From: CAVONB01 sp963697205
Lineage (GTDB): Bacteria; Pseudomonadota; Alphaproteobacteria; Rhizobiales; Hyphomicrobiaceae
Length of the DNA: 64,000 nucleotides
Assembly: GCA_963697205.1 (NCBI GenBank)
Contig: CAVONB010000015.1
Location: forward strand, 434,001 to 498,000
Direction: 5' to 3'
The notes below the pieces were generated by a model. It worked only from the letters and a program-made list of their open reading frames with translations. It was not told the DNA's origin and did no database searches. Below, piece by piece: positions 10,169 to 18,779 of the stretch. Made by a program: the position numbers and the translations under genes. Each line of letters starts with the position of its first letter. The first letter of the stretch is position 1.

Positions 10169-10205
10169 AAAAAAGAGACGGCCGGGCAGCGGATGCTGCC
10201 CGGCC
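10169..10205 (-). terminator. Rho-independent terminator of the first ABC operon
   Basis: Read on the minus strand, an 11-bp GC-rich stem (GGCCGGGCAGC / GCTGCCCGGCC, loop ATCC) is followed by GTCTC and six T residues. It lies 30 bp past the stop codon of the last ATPase gene (10235). Confidence 0.85.
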
Positions 10206-10234
10206 GGATGCCAGGGTAAGTCCGGAGGGGTTTT

Positions 10235-11353
10235 TTAACGATCGAGGCAGAGGCAGTGATCGGGCTGGAAGGTCAGCCACACCTTCTGCTTGGGGCTCAG
10301 CTGCTCGAAGTGGTCGATCTGGATTCCGATCTCGTTGGCCCCGCACTGCACGCGGCACTCCAGGAAGCTGCCGAGATAGACGGTATCGATGACCTCGCCG
10401 ATCACCACGTTGGCGCCGTTGACGCCGGTGGGCTCCTTGAGGTGGAGTTGCAGGTCTTCCGGCCGGACGCAAAGCTTGATGGCCTGACCGGGCTTGGCTT
10501 CTTCGCCGCCGATGGCGCGCAGCTTCAGGGCCGGTAGACCCTGTCCCTGCGGGATTTCCATTTCGGCGAGGTTGCCGCTATGGCCGAGCAGCTTGCCGTC
10601 GAGGAGGTTGGCGACACCGATGAAGTTCGCCACGAACGCGTTGACGGGCCGGGCGTAGATGGTGCGCGGATCGTCGATCTGCTGGATCACCGCCTTGTCC
10701 ATCACGACGACGCGGTCGCTCATGACGAGGGCCTCGGACTGGTCGTGCGTCACGTAGATCGCGGTCAGGCCGACTTCCTGCTGAAGGCGAACGAGCTCGA
10801 CGCGCATCTGCTCGCGCAGTTTGGCATCGAGGTTCGACAGCGGCTCGTCGAAGAGCACGACGCGCGGCTCGTAGACGATGGCGCGTGCGAGCGCGACGCG
10901 CTGGCGCTGGCCGCCGGAGAGCTTGGTGGCGAAGCGATCGGCGAGGTGATCGAGGCCGACGAGTTCGAGGGCGCGCATGGTCTTCTTCTTGACCACGTCA
11001 TTCGGTGCGCGGCGCACGCGCAAGCCGTAGGCCGCGTTCTCGAACACCGTCATGTGCGGCCAAACGGCATAGCTCTGGAAGACCATGCCGATGTTGCGCT
11101 CTTCCGGGAAGAGATAGATGTCCTTCTCGGCGGAGGCGACGGTCTGGCCGCCGATGCGCACTTCGCCGCCGTCGGGGCGCTCCAGTCCTGCCACGCAGCG
11201 CAGCGTCGTCGTCTTGCCGCAGCCGGAAGGGCCAAGCAGAGTGACGAACTCGCCATCCTTGATGTGCAGGTTGAAGTCCTTGACGGCCGTCTCGGGACCG
11301 AAATGCTTGTAGAGATGGTCGATGTGGACCATCACGCCGTTTGCTTCGCTCAT
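10235..11353 (-). CDS. ABC importer ATP-binding protein (FbpC/PotA-like), copy 2
   Basis: A cytoplasmic ATPase, 372 residues, of the CUT1/iron-polyamine class. Seen: Walker A GPSGCGKTTTLR, Q-loop MVFQSYAVWPHMT, signature LSGGQRQRVALARA, Walker B RVVLFDEPLSNLD and switch His in YVTHDQSEAL. A C-terminal TOBE-type region ends at the stop. It is the last gene of the operon solute-binding protein, fused permease, ATPase, ATPase, 27 bp after its sister ATPase. Two different ATPases for one permease suggest a heterodimer (inference). The substrate is unknown; ferric iron, phosphonate or polyamine-like compounds are possible for the class. Confidence 0.92.
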   Translation of the reverse strand: MSEANGVMVHIDHLYKHFGPETAVKDFNLHIKDGEFVTLLGPSGCGKTTTLRCVAGLERPDGGEVRIGGQTVASAEKDIYLFPEERNIGMVFQSYAVWPHMTVFENAAYGLRVRRAPNDVVKKKTMRALELVGLDHLADRFATKLSGGQRQRVALARAIVYEPRVVLFDEPLSNLDAKLREQMRVELVRLQQEVGLTAIYVTHDQSEALVMSDRVVVMDKAVIQQIDDPRTIYARPVNAFVANFIGVANLLDGKLLGHSGNLAEMEIPQGQGLPALKLRAIGGEEAKPGQAIKLCVRPEDLQLHLKEPTGVNGANVVIGEVIDTVYLGSFLECRVQCGANEIGIQIDHFEQLSPKQKVWLTFQPDHCLCLDR

Positions 11354-11380
11354 GGCTGCACCGCCAACGTGTGCTCGGGA

Positions 11381-12460
11381 TCAAGACTGCAGGTAGACCT
11401 TTTCGCCGCGGCGCAGCTGCGTGCGCGGATGGGCCAGTACCTTCCATTCGAAGCCGCCCCACTGGACGCGGCAATCGATGCAATTGCCCAGGAAGATCGC
11501 CTGGATCACCTCGCCTTCGAGGGCAATGTCGCCTTCGATCTCACGCGAGGCGTGCACGTTCTCGGGCCGAACGGAAAGCACGGCTTCGGTGCCCTCCTTG
11601 ACGCCGGGGCCGATCAGGGTCGGGAACACCACGCGGGTGCCCGATTCCTGGATCTCGATTTCGCCGCGGCCGTTCCCGTTGGCTTTGACCACGCGGCCGC
11701 CGATCAGGTTTGCCACGCCGATAAAGTTGGAGACGTAGCGGTTGACCGGCTTCATGTAGATGTCGACCGGTCCGCCCTTCTGCTCGATGTGGCCCTTCGA
11801 CATGACGATGATGTCGTCGGACATGACGAGCGCCTCGGACTGGTCGTGCGTCACGTAGACGGAGGTGATGCCGACCTCGTGCTGGATGCGCTTCAGCTCG
11901 ACACGCATCTGCTCGCGCAGCTTCAAGTCGAGGTTGGAGAGCGGCTCATCGAACAGCAGGAGGCGCGGACGAGAGACGATGGCGCGGGCGAGCGAGGCGC
12001 GCTGCTGCTGGCCGCCGGAGAGCTGGGTTGCGCTCTTGTCGGCAAAATCGGTGAGGCCGACCAGCTTCAAGGTCGCGGCGACGCGCTCGTCGATCTCGGC
12101 TTGCGGGACCTTCCGGATCTCGAGCGGGTAGGCGACGTTCTGAGCGACCGTCATGTGGGGCCAGATGGCATAGCTCTGAAACACCATGCCGATGTCGCGC
12201 TTCTCCGGCGCCATCGAGATGCCCTTGCCGGGGTCCGTATAAAGGACCCCACCAACGGTGATCGAGCCGGAGTCGATCGTGTGCAGGCCGGCGATGCTCA
12301 TCAGCGTCGTCGTCTTGCCACAACCGGATGGCCCGAGGAGCGTGAGGAAGTGACCCTCGGGGATCGAGAACGAGATGTTGTCGACGGCCCGGTCCCTGCC
12401 GAACCACTTCACGAGGTTTTTCACCTCGACATAGTTTTCCGAACGATTGTCGGTCTGCAT
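11381..12460 (-). CDS. ABC importer ATP-binding protein (FbpC/PotA-like), copy 1
   Basis: A cytoplasmic ATPase of about 359 residues, paralogous to the downstream ATPase. Seen: Walker A GPSGCGKTTTLMS, Q-loop MVFQSYAIWPHMT, signature LSGGQQQRASLARA, Walker B RLLLFDEPLSNLDLK and H-loop YVTHDQSEALV, followed by a TOBE-like C-terminus. The ATG at 12460 is preceded by GAGGAG at 12 nt; a TTG three codons earlier is less likely. It starts 22 bp after the permease stop and is co-transcribed with it. Confidence 0.92.
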   Translation of the reverse strand: MQTDNRSENYVEVKNLVKWFGRDRAVDNISFSIPEGHFLTLLGPSGCGKTTTLMSIAGLHTIDSGSITVGGVLYTDPGKGISMAPEKRDIGMVFQSYAIWPHMTVAQNVAYPLEIRKVPQAEIDERVAATLKLVGLTDFADKSATQLSGGQQQRASLARAIVSRPRLLLFDEPLSNLDLKLREQMRVELKRIQHEVGITSVYVTHDQSEALVMSDDIIVMSKGHIEQKGGPVDIYMKPVNRYVSNFIGVANLIGGRVVKANGNGRGEIEIQESGTRVVFPTLIGPGVKEGTEAVLSVRPENVHASREIEGDIALEGEVIQAIFLGNCIDCRVQWGGFEWKVLAHPRTQLRRGEKVYLQS

Positions 12461-12482
12461 GACGTGCAATGGCTCCTCGGGA

Positions 12483-14243
12483 TCAGGCGGTCAGTGCTTC
12501 CTTGCCGGCAAGGCGGCGGAAGATGACGATACAAATCAGCAGAACGACCGTCTGGGCCATCGACAACGCGGCCGTGAGCGGCTCGTTCTCGAAGTTGGCC
12601 AGATAGTAGACACCGACCGACAGCGTCTCGGTTCCCGTCGTGTAGAGGATGATCGAGATCGAGAGCTCGCGCAGGAAGATCACGAACAACAGGATCCAAC
12701 CGGCGAAGATGCCTGGCTTCAACAGCGGGATCGTGATGCGCCTCAGCGTGGTCAACCAGGTCGCGCCGGCCATGCGGGAGGACTGGTCGAGCTCCTCCGA
12801 AATGGCGAGCATGATTGAGGAGATGTTGCGCTGTCCGTACGGGAAGAAGCGCGTGATGTAGCCAAGCAGCAGGATCCAGAGCGTCGCGTAGATCGGCGTC
12901 TTGATGTAGGTGACGAGCACGCCCATGGCGAGCACGATGCCTGGGAAGCCGATCGGCAGGACGCACAGGAAGTCGAGCAGCCGCGAGCCGAAGCCCTTGG
13001 TGCGATGGATCATGTAGCTGATCACCAGTGCCAGCACCATTGCGATCGAGGCGCCGACGAACGACAGGATGAAGCTGTTGATGATGCCGTTCGTGGCGGC
13101 CTGGATCGCGTCGGGACGCCAGAAGAACAGCGTCTTCTCGTAGTTGCGGAACGTCATGTCCGACCAGATGATCTCGCCCTGCCAAACTGGATGGAGGCTG
13201 ACGAGGAAGAGGCAGATGATCGGAAGGACGACGGAGACCAGCAGGTAGACGACGTTGTAGCCGAAGGCGACCCACTTCCAGCCGCCGAGATCGAGCACGT
13301 TGGGGCGGAAGCCCTTGCCCGTCACGGTGGTGAACGAGCGCGGCGCGATATAGCGGCGCTGGATCCAGATCAGGAAGACGGTGATGGCGCCGAGCGCCAT
13401 GCTCATGGCGGAGCCGAGATAGTGGTTGGCGTCGTCGCCGACGGCTTTGGAGAAGATCTGCGTCGTCAGCGTCTCCCAGCCGTATGGCGCCGACAGCTTG
13501 AAGGGCACGCCGAATTCGCCAGCGCTGGTCACGAACACGATGATGGCGCCGGACAGGATGCCGGGGGCGACCAGCGGCAGCGTGATGGTCATGGTGGTGC
13601 GCAGCAGGCCGGCGCCGGTGGTGCGGGCGCTGTCCTCAAGCGAGGGGTCCATGCGGCGCAGAGAGCCGACGACGAACAGATAGACGAGCGGCGAGAAGAA
13701 GATGCCGGTCACCCAGATCACGCCGTAGATATTGTCGACATTGAGCAGGTAGGTGTCGGTCAGGCCGACGTCGCGGGCCATGGCGTTGAGCATGCCGGTC
13801 TTGGGCGCGGCGAGATTGTGCCAGGCGATGGCGCCGACGAACGGGCTCAGGAAGAACGGGATCAGGTTCAGCGGTTCGAGAACTTCGCGGCCGGGGCAGT
13901 TCGTGCGGGCGTTGATCCAGGCCATCGAGACGCCGAGGAACGTCGCCAGGATCGTGCAGCCCGTGCTGATGATCAGCGTGTTCAAGAACGCCTTGGGAAT
14001 GATGCGGTCGGTGAAGAGCGTGTAGTAGTTGGCGAGGCCCCACGTTGTGTCGAAGCCGGAATCGTCGAGCACCTGGAAGCTTGCGACGAACAATGCGAGC
14101 AGTGGCAGGATCACCGCAGCGCCGACGATGATGCTGACCACCATCGTCATGACGTTTTCTTGATTGAACAGGCTGCTCCAACGGCTCGCTTCCGGAGGTG
14201 CGTCGGCGGCGGATGTCGTCGTCGGTACGGCTTCGGTGGTCAT
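12483..14243 (-). CDS. ABC importer permease, fused two-domain (FbpB-like)
   Basis: A 586-residue inner-membrane permease with two fused binding-protein-dependent transport domains, about twelve membrane segments in all. Each half carries an EAA loop that docks an ATPase: LEDSARTTGAGLLRTTMT in the first and LDQSSRMAGATWLTTLRR in the second. Fused permeases of this layout are typical of ferric and phosphonate-type importers. Two ATPase genes follow at once, and the solute-binding protein precedes it. A 28-bp perfect palindrome lies between the binding-protein gene and this gene and may lower its expression relative to the binding protein. Confidence 0.92.
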   Translation of the reverse strand: MTTEAVPTTTSAADAPPEASRWSSLFNQENVMTMVVSIIVGAAVILPLLALFVASFQVLDDSGFDTTWGLANYYTLFTDRIIPKAFLNTLIISTGCTILATFLGVSMAWINARTNCPGREVLEPLNLIPFFLSPFVGAIAWHNLAAPKTGMLNAMARDVGLTDTYLLNVDNIYGVIWVTGIFFSPLVYLFVVGSLRRMDPSLEDSARTTGAGLLRTTMTITLPLVAPGILSGAIIVFVTSAGEFGVPFKLSAPYGWETLTTQIFSKAVGDDANHYLGSAMSMALGAITVFLIWIQRRYIAPRSFTTVTGKGFRPNVLDLGGWKWVAFGYNVVYLLVSVVLPIICLFLVSLHPVWQGEIIWSDMTFRNYEKTLFFWRPDAIQAATNGIINSFILSFVGASIAMVLALVISYMIHRTKGFGSRLLDFLCVLPIGFPGIVLAMGVLVTYIKTPIYATLWILLLGYITRFFPYGQRNISSIMLAISEELDQSSRMAGATWLTTLRRITIPLLKPGIFAGWILLFVIFLRELSISIILYTTGTETLSVGVYYLANFENEPLTAALSMAQTVVLLICIVIFRRLAGKEALTA

Positions 14244-14392
14244 TGGGGCGTCACACGGTGAGGTGGGATGATGGGGTGAACGGGTCCAGCGGATTGACCA
14301 TGGTGGTCAATCCACCCGCAGGCGCGTGCCGAAATCCCGATGGTCTGGGGCCTGCGGTGCCACGCGTCTTAGACGAACGTATAACTTAGCAA

Positions 14393-14420
14393 ATCCAGGC
14401 CGGCAATTGCCGGCCTGGAT
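14393..14420. terminator. 28-bp perfect palindrome between binding-protein and permease genes
   Basis: The half-site ATCCAGGCCGGCAA is followed directly by its exact reverse complement. It lies about 33 bp past the stop of the solute-binding-protein gene and 150 bp before the permease. RNA from either strand would fold into a strong hairpin. There is no T tract on the minus strand, so partial termination or 3'-end protection of the binding-protein mRNA is the likeliest role; a protein-binding operator is the alternative. Confidence 0.6.
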
Positions 14421-14452
14421 GATGGCTTAAGAGATCGGTTGGCCTGAAGGTC

Positions 14453-15580
14453 TTAGCGGAAGTTCTTCTGCCACTCTTCGCGAACGGTCTTGAACTCCTT
14501 GGCCGATGCGACCCAATCCTTCTGGCCGATCAGCTTGGTGCCCTTGGCCTCGAAGTCGGTGAGGTATGGGGCAGCCGCTGCGGGGGGCTTGTAGCCCTTG
14601 CGGAACGAACCGACGGCCTCGCCCTCGACGTAGACGTCGGTGCCTTCCTTGGAGAGCAGGAACTCGATCAGCAGCTTGGCGGCGTTGGGATGGGGCGCGC
14701 CCTTGAGCACGGCCACCTGGTTACCGAGGGCAACCTGACCTTCCTTGTAGTAGCCGATCTTGATCTTGTCCTTCAGATCGGGCTGCTTGATCACGTTCTG
14801 ATAGACGCGACCGGAGAGGTTCCACATGTCGAGCGGACGCTCGCACGAGATCACCATCTGCATCTTGGGCTCGGTGCGGAACTCGACGATCGGATCGGTC
14901 TTCTTGAGATCCGCCCAGAACTTCGCGTCGTCCCACTTCAGGTTCTCTTTCAGCGAGATGACGGTGTTGGTGTAGGTGAAGCTCTTGGTGATGTCGGACG
15001 AGATGGTCTTGCCCTTGAGATCAGCCTTGATCACGTCGGAATACGACGTGACATCGAGTTTCTCCATGCCGGGGCACGACGTGTTCCAGACCGGCTGGAA
15101 GGTGTAGTAGAGCGGCGTCACGACGTATGGGAACTGGGCGAACTGGCCGGCTGCGTCGATGTTGGCCTGGTACTGCTCCTTCCAATAGCCGCTTTCCAGC
15201 GTATCGAAGGCGCCGCGCTTTGCGGCCTCGGCGAAGAAGCCGGGCGAGCTAACGAGGATTGCGTCGATGGTGAACTTGCCAGCCTGGATCTCCTGGCGGA
15301 CCTGAGCGACCGTCGCGCCGGTGCCCTTGCGGAGGCTGTTCAGCTTGAAGTTCGGGCCGAGACCATAACGCTCGACGAACGCCTTCTGCATATTCTGACC
15401 TGTGCGGTCGGAGAACAGCGGATGGATGATCGTCACCTCGCCCTCTGCCTTGGCGGCAGCGGCGAGTTTCTTCTCGACGGCATTGAGCTCCGCCGCGGAT
15501 GACGCAGACGCAGCGCCCAAGAGCGCAGCGGATGCGATCGCTCCAACGGCGATTGCCCGGTGACCGGTTGTGTAGGACAT
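14453..15580 (-). CDS. ABC importer extracellular solute-binding protein
   Basis: A 375-residue periplasmic binding protein of the class that feeds ferric/phosphonate-type importers. An N-terminal signal peptide ends near SASSAAELNAVEK (about residue 30). The fold-typical opening EGEVTIIHPLFSDRTGQNM and the C-terminal KGAPHPNAAKLLIEFLLS are visible. The ATG at 15580 has a strong GGGAGGAAA upstream; the 24-codon upstream extension is unlikely. First gene of the operon 15580-10235. The substrate cannot be read from the sequence. Confidence 0.9.
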   Translation of the reverse strand: MSYTTGHRAIAVGAIASAALLGAASASSAAELNAVEKKLAAAAKAEGEVTIIHPLFSDRTGQNMQKAFVERYGLGPNFKLNSLRKGTGATVAQVRQEIQAGKFTIDAILVSSPGFFAEAAKRGAFDTLESGYWKEQYQANIDAAGQFAQFPYVVTPLYYTFQPVWNTSCPGMEKLDVTSYSDVIKADLKGKTISSDITKSFTYTNTVISLKENLKWDDAKFWADLKKTDPIVEFRTEPKMQMVISCERPLDMWNLSGRVYQNVIKQPDLKDKIKIGYYKEGQVALGNQVAVLKGAPHPNAAKLLIEFLLSKEGTDVYVEGEAVGSFRKGYKPPAAAAPYLTDFEAKGTKLIGQKDWVASAKEFKTVREEWQKNFR

Positions 15581-16055
15581 ACGTTTCCTCCCTTCGTGAA
15601 ACCGTTTCTTGCGCTCCCGGCCTTCTGGCGAAGGCTGCGACCGCGGCAGCATCGATCCGTCTATGGCGACGGCCGTAAGCGCTGATTTTCGCGCAAACTC
15701 CCATCTATGGGCGGGCCTGTCAACGCTGCATTGCTGCCATGCGTGAAAGTATGCTTTTAAGGTTTCGGCACAATGGCGAAAGGGGGGACACGCGGTGACC
15801 CCTTGATGTCGACATCAAGACGTCGCCGGCGCAGGAAAGCGCGCTGTTCAGCGCGGCGTGGCCGGGTGCGGATTAATGCAGACGGCGGATGATCGTTGCG
15901 GCAGTGGGGCCTGCAGGCCAGCTGCGACTTGCCCGGTGACAGTGGCTCGGATAGGCCATTCGGGTCGCGTGCGATCGGCGCTCAGCCAGCAACGCGGCGG
16001 ATTGAAGCGCAGATGATTGCGGCGGATCTCATCTTTGCCCGCACAGGAGACGGCC
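15581..16055. other. Divergent intergenic region, 475 bp
   Basis: Non-coding as far as can be seen. It lies between the divergent binding-protein and enoyl-CoA hydratase genes, so it should hold both promoters. A minus-strand TTGACA lies at 15719-15724 but has a poor -10 at the right spacing. An 18-bp perfect palindrome at 15802-15819 is listed separately. Confidence 0.5.
15802..15819. promoter_or_regulatory. 18-bp perfect palindrome, possible operator
   Basis: CTTGATGTC is followed by its exact reverse complement GACATCAAG. It lies about 220 bp upstream of the binding-protein start and about 235 bp upstream of the hydratase start. The size and symmetry fit a dimeric repressor site of the GntR or LacI kind, but no regulator gene is adjacent. 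Confidence 0.35.
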
Positions 16056-16829
16056 ATGGGTTATCAGAACATCATCGTTGAGACGCGCGGCAAAGTGGGG
16101 CTCATCACGCTCAACCGGCCGCAAGCGCTCAATGCGCTCAACCAAGGTCTGATCGACGAGTTGAACCAAGCTCTCGACGGTTTCGAGGCGGACGGCGGGA
16201 TCGGTTGCATCGTGGTGACGGGGTCCGACAAGGCGTTCGCTGCCGGGGCCGACATCAAGGAAATGCAGTCCAAGAGCTACATGGACGCCTATCTCGGCGA
16301 CTTCATCGCGAGCTGGGAGCGGATCACGCGGGTCAGGAAGCCGGTGATCGCGGCGGTTGCGGGATTTGCGCTAGGCGGAGGCTGCGAGCTGGCCATGAGC
16401 TGCGACTTCATCATTGCGGCGGATACGGCGAAGTTCGGTCAGCCGGAAATCAAGCTCGGCGTCATGCCGGGCGCGGGCGGCACGCAGCGGCTGACGCGGT
16501 TCGTGGGCAAGGCGAAGGCGATGGACCTGTGTCTGACCGGCCGCATGATGGACGCGGCGGAGGCCGAGCGCGCGGGGCTCGTGAGCCGGGTGGTGCCGGC
16601 GGCTGATCTCATGGCCGAGGCGATGAAGGCGGCCGACGCGATTGCCGGGATGTCCTTGCCGGCGGTGATGATGACCAAGGAGAGCGTCAACCGCGCCTAC
16701 GAGACGACGCTGACGGAAGGCATCCGCTTCGAGCGGCGGGTGTTCCACGCCATGTTCGCCACCGACGACCAGAAAGAGGGCATGGCGGCGTTCGTGGAGA
16801 AGCGGAAGCCTGCGTTCAAGAACGGTTGA
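16056..16829 (+). CDS. Enoyl-CoA hydratase/isomerase
   Basis: A cytosolic crotonase-fold enzyme, 257 residues, adding water to 2-enoyl-CoA in fatty-acid or phenylacetate-type beta-oxidation. Seen: LNRPQALNALN, the oxyanion-hole segment AFAAGADIKEM, ALGGGCELAMSCD, and the catalytic Glu in PEIKLGVMPGAGGTQRL. The second catalytic Glu of the rat enzyme (AMEMVLTG) is Asp here (AMDLCLTG). The ATG at 16056 follows CAGGAGACGGCC; the upstream 13 codons are not conserved. A hydratase gene near rpsT is a familiar order in Hyphomicrobiales (recalled, not checked). Confidence 0.93.
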   Translation: MGYQNIIVETRGKVGLITLNRPQALNALNQGLIDELNQALDGFEADGGIGCIVVTGSDKAFAAGADIKEMQSKSYMDAYLGDFIASWERITRVRKPVIAAVAGFALGGGCELAMSCDFIIAADTAKFGQPEIKLGVMPGAGGTQRLTRFVGKAKAMDLCLTGRMMDAAEAERAGLVSRVVPAADLMAEAMKAADAIAGMSLPAVMMTKESVNRAYETTLTEGIRFERRVFHAMFATDDQKEGMAAFVEKRKPAFKNG

Positions 16830-16862
16830 GGGCGGACCGCAGATGCCTGTCCTGCCGCGCCG

Positions 16863-17498
16863 TCAGGCTTGGAGCCGCCTGTGGGTTATCACGGCGATGA
16901 CGCACAGGGCGACGACGGCGAGGCCGCCGGTCAGGAAGACGATATTGGCGGCCCAGTCCGGCTTCCGGCTGGCGATCTTGCCGGAATAGATCAGGAAGGC
17001 TAGGCCCGCGGCGGCGGCGGCGCCCTCCAGCGCGGTCAACTGCAGGAGGGTGCGGCGGCCGGTGGGGCTCGTCCAGCGCGCGTGCCAGCGACTACCGGGA
17101 CTGGCGAGGCCGCGGGCGACCAGGACGTGCACCAAGCCCAGCAGGGCCATGCCGGCGGCATATTGCAGGCCGTGCTGCCAGTGGAGCCCGGAGAGGCGGT
17201 AGATGCCGATCATGGCGAAGGTGCCCCAAGCGTAGACGAGGGCCAGGATGACGCCATTGCGCATGGCGGCCAAGGGGGCCGCGCCGCGGCGGACGCGATC
17301 TGTGGGCAGTGCCCAGACCGGGGCGTTCATGGCGAAGGAGACGCCGATCGCGCAGCCGACGAACACGGCAGCACCCGCCAAGGTGAAGGGATCGAATGCG
17401 AGGGCCGTATCGGCTGATCGAGCCGCCCCCCACGTCATGGCGGCGGCGCTGGCGACCAGCGCCACGAGCAGGATCGAGACGGCGCGCTGCAGCGACAT
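16863..17498 (-). CDS. Hypothetical integral membrane protein, paralogue A
   Basis: About 211 residues with five or six predicted membrane segments. No family recognised. Its C-terminus (KPDWAANIVFLTGGLAVVAL) closely matches that of the next gene upstream on the strand (HTDWAANNIFFFGGLALFVI), so the two are probably ancient duplicates. The ATG at 17498 opens MSLQRAVSILLVALVAS, a good first membrane helix; the long upstream extension in the same frame is Arg/Pro-rich, antisense-like sequence and was rejected. No clear Shine-Dalgarno site. Confidence 0.7.
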   Translation of the reverse strand: MSLQRAVSILLVALVASAAAMTWGAARSADTALAFDPFTLAGAAVFVGCAIGVSFAMNAPVWALPTDRVRRGAAPLAAMRNGVILALVYAWGTFAMIGIYRLSGLHWQHGLQYAAGMALLGLVHVLVARGLASPGSRWHARWTSPTGRRTLLQLTALEGAAAAAGLAFLIYSGKIASRKPDWAANIVFLTGGLAVVALCVIAVITHRRLQA

Positions 17499-17524
17499 TG
17501 GTGTCAACTCGTGCCGGGCGAAAG

Positions 17525-17558
17525 AAAAAGCGGCGCGAGGCTTATCGCCCCGCGCCGC
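17525..17558 (-). terminator. Rho-independent terminator after membrane-protein gene B
   Basis: On the minus strand a GC-rich stem (GCGGCGCG / CGCGCCGC) is followed by TTTTTCTTTC. It sits about 55 bp past the stop at 17612 and separates the two paralogous membrane-protein genes. Confidence 0.7.
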
Positions 17559-17611
17559 GATCGGCAAGCGTCGACTGGGCAGTCGCGCGCCTGAGCCCGA
17601 CAGGCGACAGC

Positions 17612-18214
17612 TCAGTGAGCCGGCTCCTGGCGCGTTTCGCTCATCGACTTCAGCGCGTTGAGACCGATAACGAACAGGGCGAGCCCGCCGAAGAAGAAGA
17701 TGTTGTTGGCGGCCCAGTCGGTGTGACGCGGGTTGAGGAAGCGGGTCATCTTGCCGTCGATCAGGAGGCCGGCCATCGTTATGCCCATGCCAATGACCTG
17801 AGCGAGCGTCAGGTAGCGGCCGAGCTTCCTCATGGTGGTGTCGTAGGTGCCACGCTTGTCGTCTTCCTTCAGCGTGGCCGCGAAGAACAGGCAGACGCCG
17901 GCTGCGGCGACGAACGCCAGGAAGAAGGGCGGCCACTCGCGCCAGGACAGCGCGAAGTTATAGGTGACCAGCAGGCTCAGGGCGCCCCAGATCCAGACGA
18001 AGCTCATGAACCGGGCGTTGGCGCTAGCGATCACGGCGTCCGACGCGCTTTCAGCCTTGAGGTTGCGCACCTCGGCGAGGGCCGCGCCGATCATCGTGAT
18101 GGAGACCAGCGCGCAAACGGTCATGTGGACGTAGGGCGCACCCGCGCCTGCACTCAGGACGAGCAGAACAATGCTGATGGTCAGGCTGACCATCCAAGCG
18201 ATGAGCGACGACAT
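17612..18214 (-). CDS. Hypothetical integral membrane protein, paralogue B
   Basis: A 200-residue protein with five or six predicted membrane segments, starting MSSLIAWMVSLTISIVLLV. Conserved-looking stretches are FVWIWGALSLLVTYNF, LTLAQVIGMGITMAGLLIDGK and HTDWAANNIFFFGG. Function unknown. It shares the DWAAN-GG C-terminal block with the downstream gene, and both probably fold alike. A terminator separates them, so they may be expressed independently. Confidence 0.75.
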   Translation of the reverse strand: MSSLIAWMVSLTISIVLLVLSAGAGAPYVHMTVCALVSITMIGAALAEVRNLKAESASDAVIASANARFMSFVWIWGALSLLVTYNFALSWREWPPFFLAFVAAAGVCLFFAATLKEDDKRGTYDTTMRKLGRYLTLAQVIGMGITMAGLLIDGKMTRFLNPRHTDWAANNIFFFGGLALFVIGLNALKSMSETRQEPAH

Positions 18215-18779
18215 TGAAACCCCCGAAGAGAACGATCGCGAGCGATCCTTGCGGTTAGATGGTGGCAGTTTCGTTCATCTCAATTGCTGGCAGCTTAAAG
18301 GTTATCGTAAACGGCGAGCAAGAGAGGCGTCTCGGTAAAGTTCTCCCCAACGTCTGTTCGACTTCGGGGCAGGTGGGGCGGGCAGTCTCACCCGCGGCGT
18401 TGTTTGCGCCCGGGGCCTGAGATCGGGCCTGAGATTGGCCATGCGACCGTGCACGTGACCACCAATGCGATCGGCGGGGACGATCATCTGCTTTTTTCGG
18501 CGCATCGCGTCGTCGTTGACCGCGGTGCGTGCGGGGGCTATAGCCAAGCCTCTTTTCGCCGCTCGGAAACCACGCGGGTTCCGGGCGGCTCAGCTATGGG
18601 TTGGCCGCTTCGTCGACTACGAAGCGGGTGACCTGGCGGACGGGGCTGGTGTCGATGATCGGCCGGACCCGACGACACGGCCGGAACCGTTCCGCGCGCG
18701 GGAGGGAGACGGCTCGTGACCCGCGATCGAACGCGACCGGAATTCTTCAGCAGGATGCTCACCCAGAAGGACGAATAGT
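18215..18779. other. Intergenic region upstream of rpsT, 565 bp
   Basis: Non-coding as far as can be seen. It holds the promoter of the minus-strand membrane-protein gene at one end and the rpsT promoter at 18516-18544. The remainder, including about 230 bp of presumed rpsT leader, shows no reading frame with family character. Confidence 0.55.
18516..18544 (+). promoter_or_regulatory. Sigma-70-type promoter of rpsT
   Basis: A -35 box TTGACC (18516-18521), a 17-bp spacer and a -10 box TATAGC (18539-18544) match the vegetative consensus well. Transcription would start near 18551, giving an rpsT leader of about 230 nt. S20 is autoregulated in enterobacteria; whether this leader plays such a part is unknown. 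Confidence 0.6.

Noticed and set aside
10580..12526. A 648-codon plus-strand open frame
   Set aside because: Antisense to both ATPase genes; composition (His/Asp/Val-rich) is the mirror of conserved ABC motifs.
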